Assembly (NCBI GenBank): GCA_020057505.1
Contig: JAGVFQ010000019.1
Span: 1-44,109 of the forward strand
Reading direction: 5' to 3'
Source: Patescibacteria group bacterium
Lineage (GTDB): Bacteria > Patescibacteriota > Patescibacteriia > JAGVFQ01
Length of the DNA stretch: 44,109 nucleotides
Below are positions 25,886 to 35,966 of the stretch, piece by piece (the stretch's first letter is position 1; the number at the start of each line of letters is the position of its first letter). The notes beneath the pieces were generated by a model. That model saw only the letters and a program-made list of their open reading frames with translations, made no database searches and was not told the origin of the DNA. Both the position numbers and the translations under genes were made by a program.

Positions 25886-26929
25886 TCAATTTATTTCTTC
25901 ATCAATATAATTTTCAAACCCCTTGAGCCGGAAAAATAAATAATAATACATCAGCTTGGGATTTTTTTTGATAAGAGGAAAAAAATCACGATCGCGAATT
26001 TTTCTGATCTCTTTTTGAACAATCTTCCTTTTCTTCAAGGTAGAGCTGAGATTCGCCATGTTCCAACCTATGGCTCTTACAATACCCTTGGTATAAGCTG
26101 GCCGGCCTCTAACCAAGAAACCGAAAGCGACGATTAGACAGCAAAAGATATGAAAGGGGAAAATTTTAATAAATTCCCATGGGCCAAGATTTTTTATCAA
26201 AGTGCAAATTCTATTTCTAAAAGAATAATAGCTAATGAAGATGACGAATTTTTTATCAACCTTGAGAGCAGTGCCGCCGGCCTTGTGATATACTACGGAA
26301 GACGGAACATATGTAATTTCATAACCGGCGAGCCACGTGCGCCAGCAGAGATCAGTTTCTTCAAAATAATTGAAAAAATCTCGGTCAAATACGCCGACTT
26401 TTTCAAGAACTTCTCTTCGGAAAAGCATCGCCGCTCCCTTGGCTGAGAAAATCTTCCTAGGCTTGCTATAAAACTGGTTCGTGGCTGGTTTCAAAAAACC
26501 ATAGTGATATAAAATGCCGGTATTTGTAAGATATGAACCGGCAGAATCCATAGTAATTCTGTCAAATTTAACCAACTTCGGCTGAACCGCTCCAACGCTA
26601 AGATTTTTTTCCAAATAATCAACTAAGATGCTCAGAAAATTATTTTCAGTCAGAGTATCATTATTCAAAAACAAAATATATTCACCCTTAGTCGCACCAT
26701 AGCCGATGTTATTGCCTTCCGCAAAGCCTAAATTTGTTTTTGCTTCAATCAATTTTACTTCTGGAAATTTTTTCCGGACAAATTTCACCGAATTATCGGT
26801 GGAACCATTATCGACTAAAATAATTTCATAATTACGGTAATCATTTGACCGAATCGATGACAAACAGCCATCCAAAAACTCAAAGCCATTCCAATTGACA
26901 ATAATAATAGAAACCAGGGGTTTAGCCAT
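25886..26929 (-). CDS. GT2 family glycosyltransferase
   Basis: VSIIIVNWNGFEFLDGCLSSI...FLNNDTLTE...EETDLCWRTWLAGY. Confidence 0.92.
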   Translation of the reverse strand: MAKPLVSIIIVNWNGFEFLDGCLSSIRSNDYRNYEIILVDNGSTDNSVKFVRKKFPEVKLIEAKTNLGFAEGNNIGYGATKGEYILFLNNDTLTENNFLSILVDYLEKNLSVGAVQPKLVKFDRITMDSAGSYLTNTGILYHYGFLKPATNQFYSKPRKIFSAKGAAMLFRREVLEKVGVFDRDFFNYFEETDLCWRTWLAGYEITYVPSSVVYHKAGGTALKVDKKFVIFISYYSFRNRICTLIKNLGPWEFIKIFPFHIFCCLIVAFGFLVRGRPAYTKGIVRAIGWNMANLSSTLKKRKIVQKEIRKIRDRDFFPLIKKNPKLMYYYLFFRLKGFENYIDEEIN

Positions 26930-26932
26930 AAA

Positions 26933-27709
26933 TTATTTTTTCGAAGCAATGATTAAAAATCCATTAGCCATAAATCTAGGCATTATCTTGGCTAAAGCCA
27001 TATCAATCCTTTCAAGCCAATATAATTTTTTTCTATCGATACCTAGCAGACCGGAAAAAAATCCATTGATGTAGGGCAACAAAAATTCATCGTTATATAT
27101 GGTTATAATTTCAAAATTATTACGAACAAGCATTTTTTTTAATTTCCCCTCGCTAAATTGTTGCAGATGCGGTCCTCCAATATCGGCATCATCCGCAGTA
27201 AAATTAACGCCGCATTTTTTAAATTCCGCCGAGAGCCGGCTTTCATAGCTTCTTTCTGAATTCAAAAACTTTAAAATAATGCCATCCATTAGAATCCCAT
27301 AAGTCCGGCCATTTGGCACAGATAGTGCGAGTATTCCCCCTGCCTTTAAAACTCTATAAATTTCTTTCAAGGCTAATTCCGGATCAGGCAAATGTTCTAA
27401 AACTTCGGTCATAATTACAGAATCAAATAATTGATCAGGGAAAGGAATCTTTGTGGCCGATCCTTGAATAATATCATATTCGATATTACTGGTTTTTTGA
27501 TAAAAAATATTTTCTTCTATGACTTTCCGTGAAATATCCATGGCCGTGATAATGAAACCGCGATCAATGGCAAGCCGCGCGATCCAGCCGCTGCCGCAAC
27601 CAATATCCAGAACTTTTTTTCCTTGCAAGCTAGTCAAAATATTATCCGCCTTTTCTTTCAAAGACGGACTATATAAATTGGGATTAAAATAAAAATCGAT
27701 TAAATCCAT
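26933..27709 (-). CDS. Class I SAM methyltransferase
   Basis: VLDIGCGSGWIARLAIDRGF...MTEVLEHLPDPELALKEIYRVLKAGG. Confidence 0.9.
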   Translation of the reverse strand: MDLIDFYFNPNLYSPSLKEKADNILTSLQGKKVLDIGCGSGWIARLAIDRGFIITAMDISRKVIEENIFYQKTSNIEYDIIQGSATKIPFPDQLFDSVIMTEVLEHLPDPELALKEIYRVLKAGGILALSVPNGRTYGILMDGIILKFLNSERSYESRLSAEFKKCGVNFTADDADIGGPHLQQFSEGKLKKMLVRNNFEIITIYNDEFLLPYINGFFSGLLGIDRKKLYWLERIDMALAKIMPRFMANGFLIIASKK

Positions 27710-27713
27710 AAAG

Positions 27714-28631
27714 CTATTTTATTTTTCTTATCCAGAAACTCACCGGACCTATTTTTTTTCTATCATAAGAATTAAATGCTGTTTCTAATTTTTCTGGATA
27801 TTTTGAATGTAGATAGCGCCCGGCCCATAAAATTTCAAATGAGTTATTAAAAGCTAAAAAAGCATGGAGCAAATATTGTTCTGTCCAAAATCTAAAATTT
27901 TTCAAAATCCAATCTTTGGGATATTCTGCCGGCAAAAATATGTCATGAATATGAATAATAACGCCCTTTTTAAGCCGCGGGATTATTTTAAGATATTCAC
28001 ATTGGACATCACCGCCAATTCTTAGAGCATGGCTAGAATCAATAAATAAAATATCATTCTCTTCCAATTTTTCAAATTCAGCCAAATCAATATCTTCAAT
28101 CTTTTTTATAATTAAATTATTCAAACCGGGAAATCCTTTTTTAAGAACTTCGTTGGGAAACGGTTCAATAGCAACCAAATTACAAGGAGAACCTTCCTCT
28201 TGGTTTTTTAATGCCGCTTTCGCCGACAAACAAGTAGAATAACCGGATCCGATTTCAAAAATATTTTTGGGCTTAAAGTGGCGAATCATGCAATAAAGAA
28301 TTTCTGCATCAACCGAGCCGTACATGTCATTATTTAAATAATATTCATAAGGAACGCTAGTTGGAAAACTGTTAAAATTATCATACTCGCTTTTAAAATT
28401 CTTTTGAAAATCGGCCAATAATTCTAATTGGCTTTTTTCATTTATATTTATACCTTTCAATTCAGATTGACTATTCCATAATTCATCTTTTAATGTCCTA
28501 GTATCTGGAATGCACTGATAATAACTATTAGGAATAATATGGAAACCAAATCTCTCCCAAAAAGTAAAGGTTCCCTTCCAACCTCTCCAAAATATCCCAA
28601 TAAAAAATTGTTTAATTTTTTGTTTTATCAT
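27714..28631 (-). CDS. Class I SAM methyltransferase-like protein (Methyltransf_24 type)
   Basis: IFEIGSGYSTCLSAKAAL...ILFIDSSHALRIGGDVQCEYLKIIPRLKKGVIIHIHDIF; ORF-track start 28733 replaced by ATG 28631 to reduce overlap. Confidence 0.75.
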   Translation of the reverse strand: MIKQKIKQFFIGIFWRGWKGTFTFWERFGFHIIPNSYYQCIPDTRTLKDELWNSQSELKGININEKSQLELLADFQKNFKSEYDNFNSFPTSVPYEYYLNNDMYGSVDAEILYCMIRHFKPKNIFEIGSGYSTCLSAKAALKNQEEGSPCNLVAIEPFPNEVLKKGFPGLNNLIIKKIEDIDLAEFEKLEENDILFIDSSHALRIGGDVQCEYLKIIPRLKKGVIIHIHDIFLPAEYPKDWILKNFRFWTEQYLLHAFLAFNNSFEILWAGRYLHSKYPEKLETAFNSYDRKKIGPVSFWIRKIK

Positions 28632-29808
28632 TTTGATGATTATATTGTTCTTTAAGTTTTTCAAATAATTTACCATAAACAATTTCCGAAGAATAATCTT
28701 TTGATTTTTCATAACAGGAATTTGAATATTCATCTAATTTTACCCTATCACTGAAGAAAAAGTCTATATTTTGCATAAAAGAATCTTTCGCCGGCGCCAT
28801 TACCCTACCGACCTTCCATTTTTCAAACAAATTAACATTATCATGCAAGGCGGTAGTCAAAAATGGCGTGCCATTGGCAATATACTCGATCATCTTGGTA
28901 GTAAAGAGAGAGCAATAAGTGGTGTGCCAGCCTTGTATTTCTAAACCCACAGTATATGGGCATAAACCAATCCAATATCTACCAAGATCTCTAAATAATT
29001 CATCATGAGGTCTAATGCCTAAAAATAAAACATTATTAGCAATATCTAGCTTGGCAACATAGCTCTTGTATTCAGGGACTAAATTACCATCACCAAAAAT
29101 ATATAATTTTATTTCAGGATACTTTATTTTCTTTAAATCAGCTATTCCGTCAAAAATGTATTTTAAATCGACGCTTGGGCTTTTTATATTGCCAATAAAT
29201 ACCATTGAAAATGGTATTCTTTCTTTTATCTTCCTAACAATTACATTTTGAGAATCAAAAGAATGCGGGACTAAGTATAATTGTTCTTTATTTTTCCTCT
29301 GTTTTTCGCGGATTTGTAAAATTACTTCAGAGGGGGCGACATATAAATCGCAGTCGCGGAGCGATAAGCGATCGATAAATTTATATAAAAAATTATTAAA
29401 TCTATTATTGAATCTTTTATCCGCGTAATCGCTGCTATAAAATATTTTTTTTGAAATTTTTATGAAAAAACGATAAAAAAATAAATAAAAATATTGCAAT
29501 GGATCGAAAGCGAAACAATAATTAAAATGGTTAATTCTATATTTTGTTTTAACTTTCTTTAGGTAATATAAATTTAAAATCCAAATCGTAAAAAATTGGA
29601 AATAAGATAATGAAAAAAAATTAATCTCGTCAATTTTCTTTGATTTTTTATAAACAATAATTTGACTTTTTAATTTATCATTTTTAGATAAAGGATTTCT
29701 AAGTAAAACAATAGTTTCTAATTCTTCATTTGATAAACAATAATTCAAAAAAATATCAGTTAGACCCTGAATTTTATTATAATGAGTACAAATAAGAATG
29801 TTTTTCAT
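28612..29808 (-). CDS. GT4-like glycosyltransferase
   Basis: 398 aa; MVFIGNIKSPSVDLKYIFDGIADL...KMIEYIANGTPFLTTALHDN. Confidence 0.8.
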   Translation of the reverse strand: MKNILICTHYNKIQGLTDIFLNYCLSNEELETIVLLRNPLSKNDKLKSQIIVYKKSKKIDEINFFSLSYFQFFTIWILNLYYLKKVKTKYRINHFNYCFAFDPLQYFYLFFYRFFIKISKKIFYSSDYADKRFNNRFNNFLYKFIDRLSLRDCDLYVAPSEVILQIREKQRKNKEQLYLVPHSFDSQNVIVRKIKERIPFSMVFIGNIKSPSVDLKYIFDGIADLKKIKYPEIKLYIFGDGNLVPEYKSYVAKLDIANNVLFLGIRPHDELFRDLGRYWIGLCPYTVGLEIQGWHTTYCSLFTTKMIEYIANGTPFLTTALHDNVNLFEKWKVGRVMAPAKDSFMQNIDFFFSDRVKLDEYSNSCYEKSKDYSSEIVYGKLFEKLKEQYNHQNDKTKN

Positions 29809-29810
29809 TT

Positions 29811-30329
29811 TTATAAATCCGCTGTTTTATTGCCCGCCTTATCAACCCGACCATACATTCTAGCGGGATTGCCATAAACCAAGGCGTAATCAGGGACGTC
29901 TTTTGTGACCACCGAACCCGCCCCGATCATTGCGTACTCGCCAATGGTTATATTAGGCAAAATTACGGAGCCAGCACCAATTGAAGCGCCCTTCTTAACC
30001 AATATCTTTCCTATCGACCAGTCATTAGTCGATTTTAAATTCCCCTCCTCGTCAATCGCTCGCGGAACTTTGTCATTTGTAAAACAAACATGGGGACCGA
30101 TAAAAACGCCATCTTCTATTATCACTCCATGATAAATAGAAACTCTATTCTGAATTTTAACATTATCGCCAATTCTAACGTCAAAATCCACATAAACTTC
30201 TTTGCCCAAGATACAATCAGCGCCTACTTGCGCGCCCTCTCTAATCTGAACGTAATGCCAAATTTTTGTTCCTTTTCCTATCTTGGCTTTTTCAGAAACT
30301 TCAGATGTAGAATGTCTAAAATAATCCAT
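29811..30329 (-). CDS. Left-handed beta-helix acyltransferase (WbpD/WlbB-like)
   Basis: Hexapeptide repeats; KIGKGTKIWHYVQIREGAQVGADCILGKEVYVDFDVRIGDNVKIQNRVSIYHGV. Confidence 0.85.
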   Translation of the reverse strand: MDYFRHSTSEVSEKAKIGKGTKIWHYVQIREGAQVGADCILGKEVYVDFDVRIGDNVKIQNRVSIYHGVIIEDGVFIGPHVCFTNDKVPRAIDEEGNLKSTNDWSIGKILVKKGASIGAGSVILPNITIGEYAMIGAGSVVTKDVPDYALVYGNPARMYGRVDKAGNKTADL

Positions 30330-30338
30330 AAATAAAAA

Positions 30339-31307
30339 TTATATTTTAAAAGCTATCTCCAGAGCCTTGTAAGCTTCTTCGTTATCCATTAATGGCTCTC
30401 GTTTATGAATAATGGCGTTAATAAATTCTTCAAATTCGCATTTTAATGGTTCTGCTTTCTTAACGCTAATTTCAATCTTGTCGGGTAGACTGAATTTTGA
30501 AATAAATTCATTAAAACTTCCATATTTATTATTCTTTATTAGAGAATCATTTTTAAATAAGGTTATTGTCTGATTAATATAATCTAATCTAGCAAAGGCC
30601 TTAGTGCCGGTAATGTCCATAGTCCTGATTTTCACCGGAGTAATCCAATTAACTTCAATAAAAGATGACGCCTTGGAATACTTTAATAGTATTACCGCGC
30701 TATCTTCCTGATCATCTATCAAATTCTTTGATTTGAATCCATAAACTTCTTTTGGATATTCTCCCAAAAGATAATTTGAAATATCAATATCGTGAATTCC
30801 TAAATCTAATATTACGTTTGCGTTTTTAGTTTGAGGAGGAAGCCCGCCAACTCGTTTAATGTTTATTGAAATTATATCGCCCAACTGGTCATCTTGAATA
30901 AAATTTTTTAATTTTTGAACTGCTGGATTAAATCTTTCTATGTGCCCGACCATTAATTTAACATTTTTTTCTTTTGCTTTATTGATTATTATTCTTGCTT
31001 CATTTAAATTTGTAGCTATGGGTTTTTCCAATAAAATATTAATTCCTTCGCTAATAACGTCGCAGGCGATTTTTTGATGCAAGAATGTTGGCACCGCCAC
31101 AGATACAGCGTCAATTTTTTTTTCATCAAACATTCGTTGATAATTATTATAAAACAAACAATTATATTTTTTTGCTATTTCCTCGCTCTTTTTAATATCA
31201 GTATCGCAAACAGCAACTAAATTTACTTCCGGCATTTCAGAATAAACCCTAGCATGATGCTGCCCCATATTTCCAACCCCTATAACCGCTACGTTTAATT
31301 TTGGCAT
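30339..31307 (-). CDS. Gfo/Idh/MocA oxidoreductase (WbpB/WlbA-like)
   Basis: NVAVIGVGNMGQHHARVYSEMPEVNLVAVCDTD; EKPIATN. Confidence 0.87.
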   Translation of the reverse strand: MPKLNVAVIGVGNMGQHHARVYSEMPEVNLVAVCDTDIKKSEEIAKKYNCLFYNNYQRMFDEKKIDAVSVAVPTFLHQKIACDVISEGINILLEKPIATNLNEARIIINKAKEKNVKLMVGHIERFNPAVQKLKNFIQDDQLGDIISINIKRVGGLPPQTKNANVILDLGIHDIDISNYLLGEYPKEVYGFKSKNLIDDQEDSAVILLKYSKASSFIEVNWITPVKIRTMDITGTKAFARLDYINQTITLFKNDSLIKNNKYGSFNEFISKFSLPDKIEISVKKAEPLKCEFEEFINAIIHKREPLMDNEEAYKALEIAFKI

Positions 31308-31315
31308 AATTTAAA

Positions 31316-32425
31316 TTAAATTTTTCTTATTGTTTCAACAATATATTCTATATTTTTCTCTGAAACTAAGGGATTAACAGGCAGAGATAAAACTTCCTCA
31401 CTGATTTTTTCAGCGATTGGAAAATCGCCCGCCTTATAGCCCATTTTAACAAAATACGAGTGTAAATGCAATGGTTTGGGATAAAAAATCGCGCTCCCGA
31501 TACCTTGCCCTTTTAAATACTGGATCAGATCATCTCTTTTCATTTTAAAGTCTTCAGTTACTCTAATAGTATATTGATGAAAAACGTGTTTATAATTTTC
31601 CTCTACTGTCGGAGTTATTATACCCTTAATATTTTTTAACCCCTCGGACAACATTATTGCGTTTTTAATTCTTTTTCTATTAAAATCTTCTATTTTTTTA
31701 AGCTGTTCCAGCCCAATAGCCGCGGCAATATTGGTCAAACGGTAATTATAACCTAAATCAAAATATTCATAACGCGCTTTCCCCGACTGGCCATGATGCC
31801 GGAACATTTTTATCGCCCCGGCGATATTTTCATCATTAGTAGTAACCATGCCGCCCTCGCCGGTAGCCATGTTTTTAGTGGCATAAAAAGAAAAACATCC
31901 CGCATTGGCGAAAGATCCGGCTTTTCTGCCATTAAATTCCGCGCCATGGGCTTGACAAGCGTCTTCAATGATTTTTAAATTATGTTTTTTGGCAAGCGCA
32001 TTAATCTTTTCTGCATCGTAAACCTGGCCATACAAATCAACAGGTAAAATTGCTTTGGTTTTTGGCGTAATTTTTTTTTCAATCTCGGCCGCGTTAATCT
32101 GAAAAGTTAAAGGGTTAATATCCGCGAAAACCGGCTTAGCTCCTTGCATTAAAATAGAATTGGCCGTAGCCACAAAAGTAAACGGCGAAGTGATCACCTC
32201 ATCGCCCTCTTTAATACCGCAAGCGTAAAGAGCGCTATGCAATGCCGCCGTGCCATTACTTACCGCCACGGCATATTTGGTCCCGCAAAATTGAGCAAAG
32301 TTTTGTTCAAACTCGGCGACTTTTTCTCCCTGCGCGATCATTCCTGATTTTAAAACATTAACTACTGCTTTAATCTCTTCCTTTCCGATAATCGGCTGGG
32401 AAATGTTTATTATTTTTTTGATCAT
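31316..32425 (-). CDS. DegT/DnrJ/EryC1 aminotransferase (WbpE/WlbC-like)
   Basis: GTKYAVAVSNGTAALHSALYACGIKEGDEVITSPFTFVATANSI...EDACQAHGAEFNGRKAGSFANAGCFSFYATKNM. Confidence 0.92.
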   Translation of the reverse strand: MIKKIINISQPIIGKEEIKAVVNVLKSGMIAQGEKVAEFEQNFAQFCGTKYAVAVSNGTAALHSALYACGIKEGDEVITSPFTFVATANSILMQGAKPVFADINPLTFQINAAEIEKKITPKTKAILPVDLYGQVYDAEKINALAKKHNLKIIEDACQAHGAEFNGRKAGSFANAGCFSFYATKNMATGEGGMVTTNDENIAGAIKMFRHHGQSGKARYEYFDLGYNYRLTNIAAAIGLEQLKKIEDFNRKRIKNAIMLSEGLKNIKGIITPTVEENYKHVFHQYTIRVTEDFKMKRDDLIQYLKGQGIGSAIFYPKPLHLHSYFVKMGYKAGDFPIAEKISEEVLSLPVNPLVSEKNIEYIVETIRKI

Positions 32426-32432
32426 AAAAATT

Positions 32433-33971
32433 TTATAACTTCTGGCATTTGATTAACATTGATACAAATCCTTTTTGAGAAGAAAAAAACTCTTCATGTT
32501 TTTTCTTTTCAACAAAATTCTTGAAAGGTATCTCTCGACCAATCAGCCGGAACGGATAAAAAATCCACTGGCTAAAAGCTTCATATAACCCCCCTCCAAT
32601 TTCGGCTGATTCGATTTGAAAATTATTTTTTTCGAAGAGCTTAATAATAAAATCAAGCTTATAATGACGATGCCCAAAAATAATCCAAAGCGGATCCAGT
32701 AATTGACTTAGAAAAAAATTCTTATAATTCTGGGTGGAAAAAATCAATTCTCCGCCGGGTTTTAGAACTCTTCGGATTTCTTGCAGCGCTTGCTCTTCGC
32801 TGCCGCGCGGCAAATGCTCAAGTACTTCAAACATAATCACCTTGTCGAATGAAGCATCTGGCTCTAGAATATCCAACGCAGAACCGTTCTTAAAGACCAC
32901 TCGGGGTAAATCGGGTAATTGCTTTTGACCTATAGTCGGGTCAATGCCGATAATTTCTTTATAGTCCTTTTCTTTGGTATAGATCAACTCCTCCATTAAA
33001 CCGTTTGAACAACCAATATCTAAAATTCTTTTTTCTCTCATATCGCCGCACCACAAAATTGATTTTTCCAGTCGCGCCGTCAGCCGCTCGTCTAATTGAT
33101 CGGAATATGGTGGAAAAATTTTTACTATATACCCAGCTGTAAGACCATAAACACTAACAATATAAATAATCGACTTCAAAAAAATAAAACCCAAAGCATG
33201 GACTGGATCGCCCGCGAGTAATTTTAAATTTCTTTTGGTAAAAAGATAGGAAGGGAAAAATTGTTTGGCAAAATCAGACTTATTATTTTTCTTCAGCCAA
33301 GAAGGAAAAGTTTTGCCATAGCGATAATATTTTCGCAAGGTAATAATAAAAGAAGTCGGCTCATGGTGAAAAATAACCGAACCAATCCGGCCGATTTTAT
33401 AATCACTCTTTTTAATTCGGAGAGACAAGTCAGAATCCTCACCGCCCCATAAGTTCTCATCCATTCCACCCATTGCTTCAAAAACCTCTCTCTTCATAAA
33501 GCGATTGGCTCGTTCTTGAAATTTATCGCCGTGAAACATTCTTCGTTCAAGAGCGCGGCATTTGGCCCAAAAAGTTTCACCAACAGAAACTTCCGGAACG
33601 ATTAAAACGTCATAATTGCCTTCCTCGGCCGTAAGAACAGCTTTCTCAATCAAATCAGGACTTAATTCCATATCAGAATCAATATGAAAGACATAAAATC
33701 CTTGAGCTAATTTGTTGCCGGCATTGCGCGCCTGAGCTACGCCGCGATTATCAAAAATTAATTTTATGCCCGCGAATTCCTTAATTATTTCCATCGTGCC
33801 GTCGGTGCTTGGGCCGTTTTTGTTGCCATCGTTCACGATGATTTCAATATTCAAATAAGTCTGGCAAACGCAAGACTGGAGACATTTTCTAATTGTCCCG
33901 GCCACATTGAGCGTCGGAATAATAATAGAAACTAACGGTTTGTCAGACATATTATTTTTTATAAATACCAA
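32433..33971 (-). CDS. GT2 glycosyltransferase - SAM methyltransferase fusion
   Basis: VSIIIPTLNVAGTIRKCLQSCV then ILDIGCSNGLMEELIYTKE...MFEVLEHLPRGSEEQALQEIRRVLKPGG. Confidence 0.88.
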   Translation of the reverse strand: MVFIKNNMSDKPLVSIIIPTLNVAGTIRKCLQSCVCQTYLNIEIIVNDGNKNGPSTDGTMEIIKEFAGIKLIFDNRGVAQARNAGNKLAQGFYVFHIDSDMELSPDLIEKAVLTAEEGNYDVLIVPEVSVGETFWAKCRALERRMFHGDKFQERANRFMKREVFEAMGGMDENLWGGEDSDLSLRIKKSDYKIGRIGSVIFHHEPTSFIITLRKYYRYGKTFPSWLKKNNKSDFAKQFFPSYLFTKRNLKLLAGDPVHALGFIFLKSIIYIVSVYGLTAGYIVKIFPPYSDQLDERLTARLEKSILWCGDMREKRILDIGCSNGLMEELIYTKEKDYKEIIGIDPTIGQKQLPDLPRVVFKNGSALDILEPDASFDKVIMFEVLEHLPRGSEEQALQEIRRVLKPGGELIFSTQNYKNFFLSQLLDPLWIIFGHRHYKLDFIIKLFEKNNFQIESAEIGGGLYEAFSQWIFYPFRLIGREIPFKNFVEKKKHEEFFSSQKGFVSMLIKCQKL

Positions 33972-34770
33972 TTAAATCGCCGGCCAAGGCTGGTAAATAC
34001 CAAAAAATTTTATCATACAAATTCCAAAATTTTGGCCAAGGAAATCTCTGTCTTGAAGTCCAGCCAATGCAGCCATAAACTTTAAAACTGAATTTTTTCA
34101 AATCTCGCACGGTAAATATTCGATAATGATCTTCTTCAGTATGGACTATGCTCGCTTTAGCTTCTCTCATCGCCCGGCCATAGGCTAAATTTCTCATCAA
34201 AGCAACTAATTGATTGCTATCATTCGGCACTTCAATAATAATATTCCGGGGCGATAAATTATTAATAAAAAAATTAATTACCGCGTCCGATTCTTCCTTG
34301 GGCAAATGCTCTAACATGGAGGCGCATAAAATCAAACTCAAAACATTTTTCTTGAGAGGAATATCGCGGGCATCAGCAACAAAAAAATATCGTCCCGGCA
34401 GCTCATATTTTTTTCGAGTCTCCTTAACATAGAAAGGAGAAATATCAAAAGAGATTAAATCGCCCAAGAAGTAATTATTATAAGCGCCTAGGCCGCAACC
34501 GGCGTCGAGCGCCATAGTCCCATGCGCAGTATATTTTTTAATCAAATCTCCAACTCTTGGAGTGCTTTCATTATAAATGTCACGATAATCAGTCAAATCC
34601 CACTGATTCAAAATTTCCGCCTGACGTTCGGGCCTGACCAAAATTGGTATTCCATCTTTTATCGGATAGCTTGCCCCGCAACCGTTGCAAGCAATTTTAT
34701 CATTACCCATTTCCAAACTTTCTCCTCCGCAAACAAGACATTTTAGATATGTTAAAATTTGTTTTTCCAT
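33952..34770 (-). CDS. SAM methyltransferase with Trm112-like N-terminus
   Basis: LKCLVCGGESLEMGNDKIACNGCGASYPIKDGIPILV...MALDAGCGLGAYNNYFLG. Confidence 0.87.
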   Translation of the reverse strand: MEKQILTYLKCLVCGGESLEMGNDKIACNGCGASYPIKDGIPILVRPERQAEILNQWDLTDYRDIYNESTPRVGDLIKKYTAHGTMALDAGCGLGAYNNYFLGDLISFDISPFYVKETRKKYELPGRYFFVADARDIPLKKNVLSLILCASMLEHLPKEESDAVINFFINNLSPRNIIIEVPNDSNQLVALMRNLAYGRAMREAKASIVHTEEDHYRIFTVRDLKKFSFKVYGCIGWTSRQRFPWPKFWNLYDKIFWYLPALAGDLIGIYKK

Positions 34771-34772
34771 AA

Positions 34773-35885
34773 TTAATAATTTTTTAGTATTTTAAAAAAT
34801 CCATCCGCGGTCTTGTCCCAGCTTAATTCTTTCGTCCGTTCCCAGCCATTTCTCTGTATTTTATCATATAACTCTTTATCAACCAATAATTTATAGAAAT
34901 TGCGCGCCAATTCGCGAGGAATATTCTTTTGGCAAACAAAGCCTGTTTCTTCGTTTATTGTCGAATCCCGAAGTCCCGGTATATTATAAACCACTGCCGG
35001 CGTGCCGCAGGCGTTCGCTTCGGTCACCACCAATCCCCAGCCTTCGCGGATTGATGTCATCGAAACCAGATGCGCTTTTTTAAGCAAATTAATTTTTTGT
35101 TCCGCCGTAGTCCTGCCCCAAAACTTTACTTTATCTTCAAAATTATTTGCTTTAATATAATTTTTTATTTTTTGAACATAATCAGGGTAACCATCACCCG
35201 CGAGCCATAGCTTAGCGCTCGGAATTTTTTTCTGCAATTCGTAAAAACCTTTCACCACTTCTTCCACTCTTTTCATCGGCCGCATAAAGCCAAAGTATAA
35301 TATAGTGGGGTCTTTCTCCTTCTCTTGATTAACCTCCGTGAGACTTTCCACTGGCGCGAAATTGATCGCCATGGGAATAATAAAAATATTTTTTTCTTTA
35401 AAACCATATTTAATTAAACCTCTCCTAGTTGATTCTGATTCAGTGATAATAACCTTGTTGCGATATAATAGCCAAAGCCAAATCGGCTCCAAAATATAAC
35501 CAATTATATTTAAAGGAAAAAATAATTCATAAAACCAAATCTCCCGCGTTAATTGGAAAATCAAAACCGAAACTTTCTCTTTGGCATAGAGCGGCGTAAA
35601 AAACGGCACAGCGTTTATTTCGTCAATTATCAAATCAAACTTACCCGCTAAATTCTTTCTATAATATTGATAAGCTTGCCAATAGACTGTCCAGCGATTG
35701 CCAACTCTGATTATTTCTACGCCTTCAACTGTTTCTTTCGGCAGTGAGCCGGGAAATTGCGGGACAACAAGAGTCACTTCATGTCCGGCCTTGACCCAGC
35801 ACCTAGTGCATTCTTCGGTCACCCGCTCCGCGCCACCGGCGTAAGAATTCTTTAAATCTTTAAAATTAAAAATCAGTATCTTCAT
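34773..35885 (-). CDS. GT4 family glycosyltransferase
   Basis: NSYAGGAERVTEECTRCWVKAGHEVTLVVPQFPG...TSIREGWGLVVTEANACGTPAVVYNIPGLRDS. Confidence 0.92.
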   Translation of the reverse strand: MKILIFNFKDLKNSYAGGAERVTEECTRCWVKAGHEVTLVVPQFPGSLPKETVEGVEIIRVGNRWTVYWQAYQYYRKNLAGKFDLIIDEINAVPFFTPLYAKEKVSVLIFQLTREIWFYELFFPLNIIGYILEPIWLWLLYRNKVIITESESTRRGLIKYGFKEKNIFIIPMAINFAPVESLTEVNQEKEKDPTILYFGFMRPMKRVEEVVKGFYELQKKIPSAKLWLAGDGYPDYVQKIKNYIKANNFEDKVKFWGRTTAEQKINLLKKAHLVSMTSIREGWGLVVTEANACGTPAVVYNIPGLRDSTINEETGFVCQKNIPRELARNFYKLLVDKELYDKIQRNGWERTKELSWDKTADGFFKILKNY

Positions 35886-35897
35886 ATTTTCCTGCTA

Positions 35898-35957
35898 AAA
35901 TACGAAAAATATTTTTAATTAGTTTCGGATTTTTCGTAACGTTTCGTAATTTCGTAG
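35898..35957. repeat. TTCGTA-type repeat upstream of the GT4 gene
   Basis: TTTTTCGTAACGTTTCGTAATTTCGTAG, close to 608-638. Confidence 0.65.
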
Positions 35958-35966
35958 AGTTATCTG

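Noticed and set aside
28632-28733. N-terminal extension of the 27714 ORF
   Set aside because: Would overlap the upstream GT gene by 122 nt; the ATG at 28631 gives a normal short overlap.
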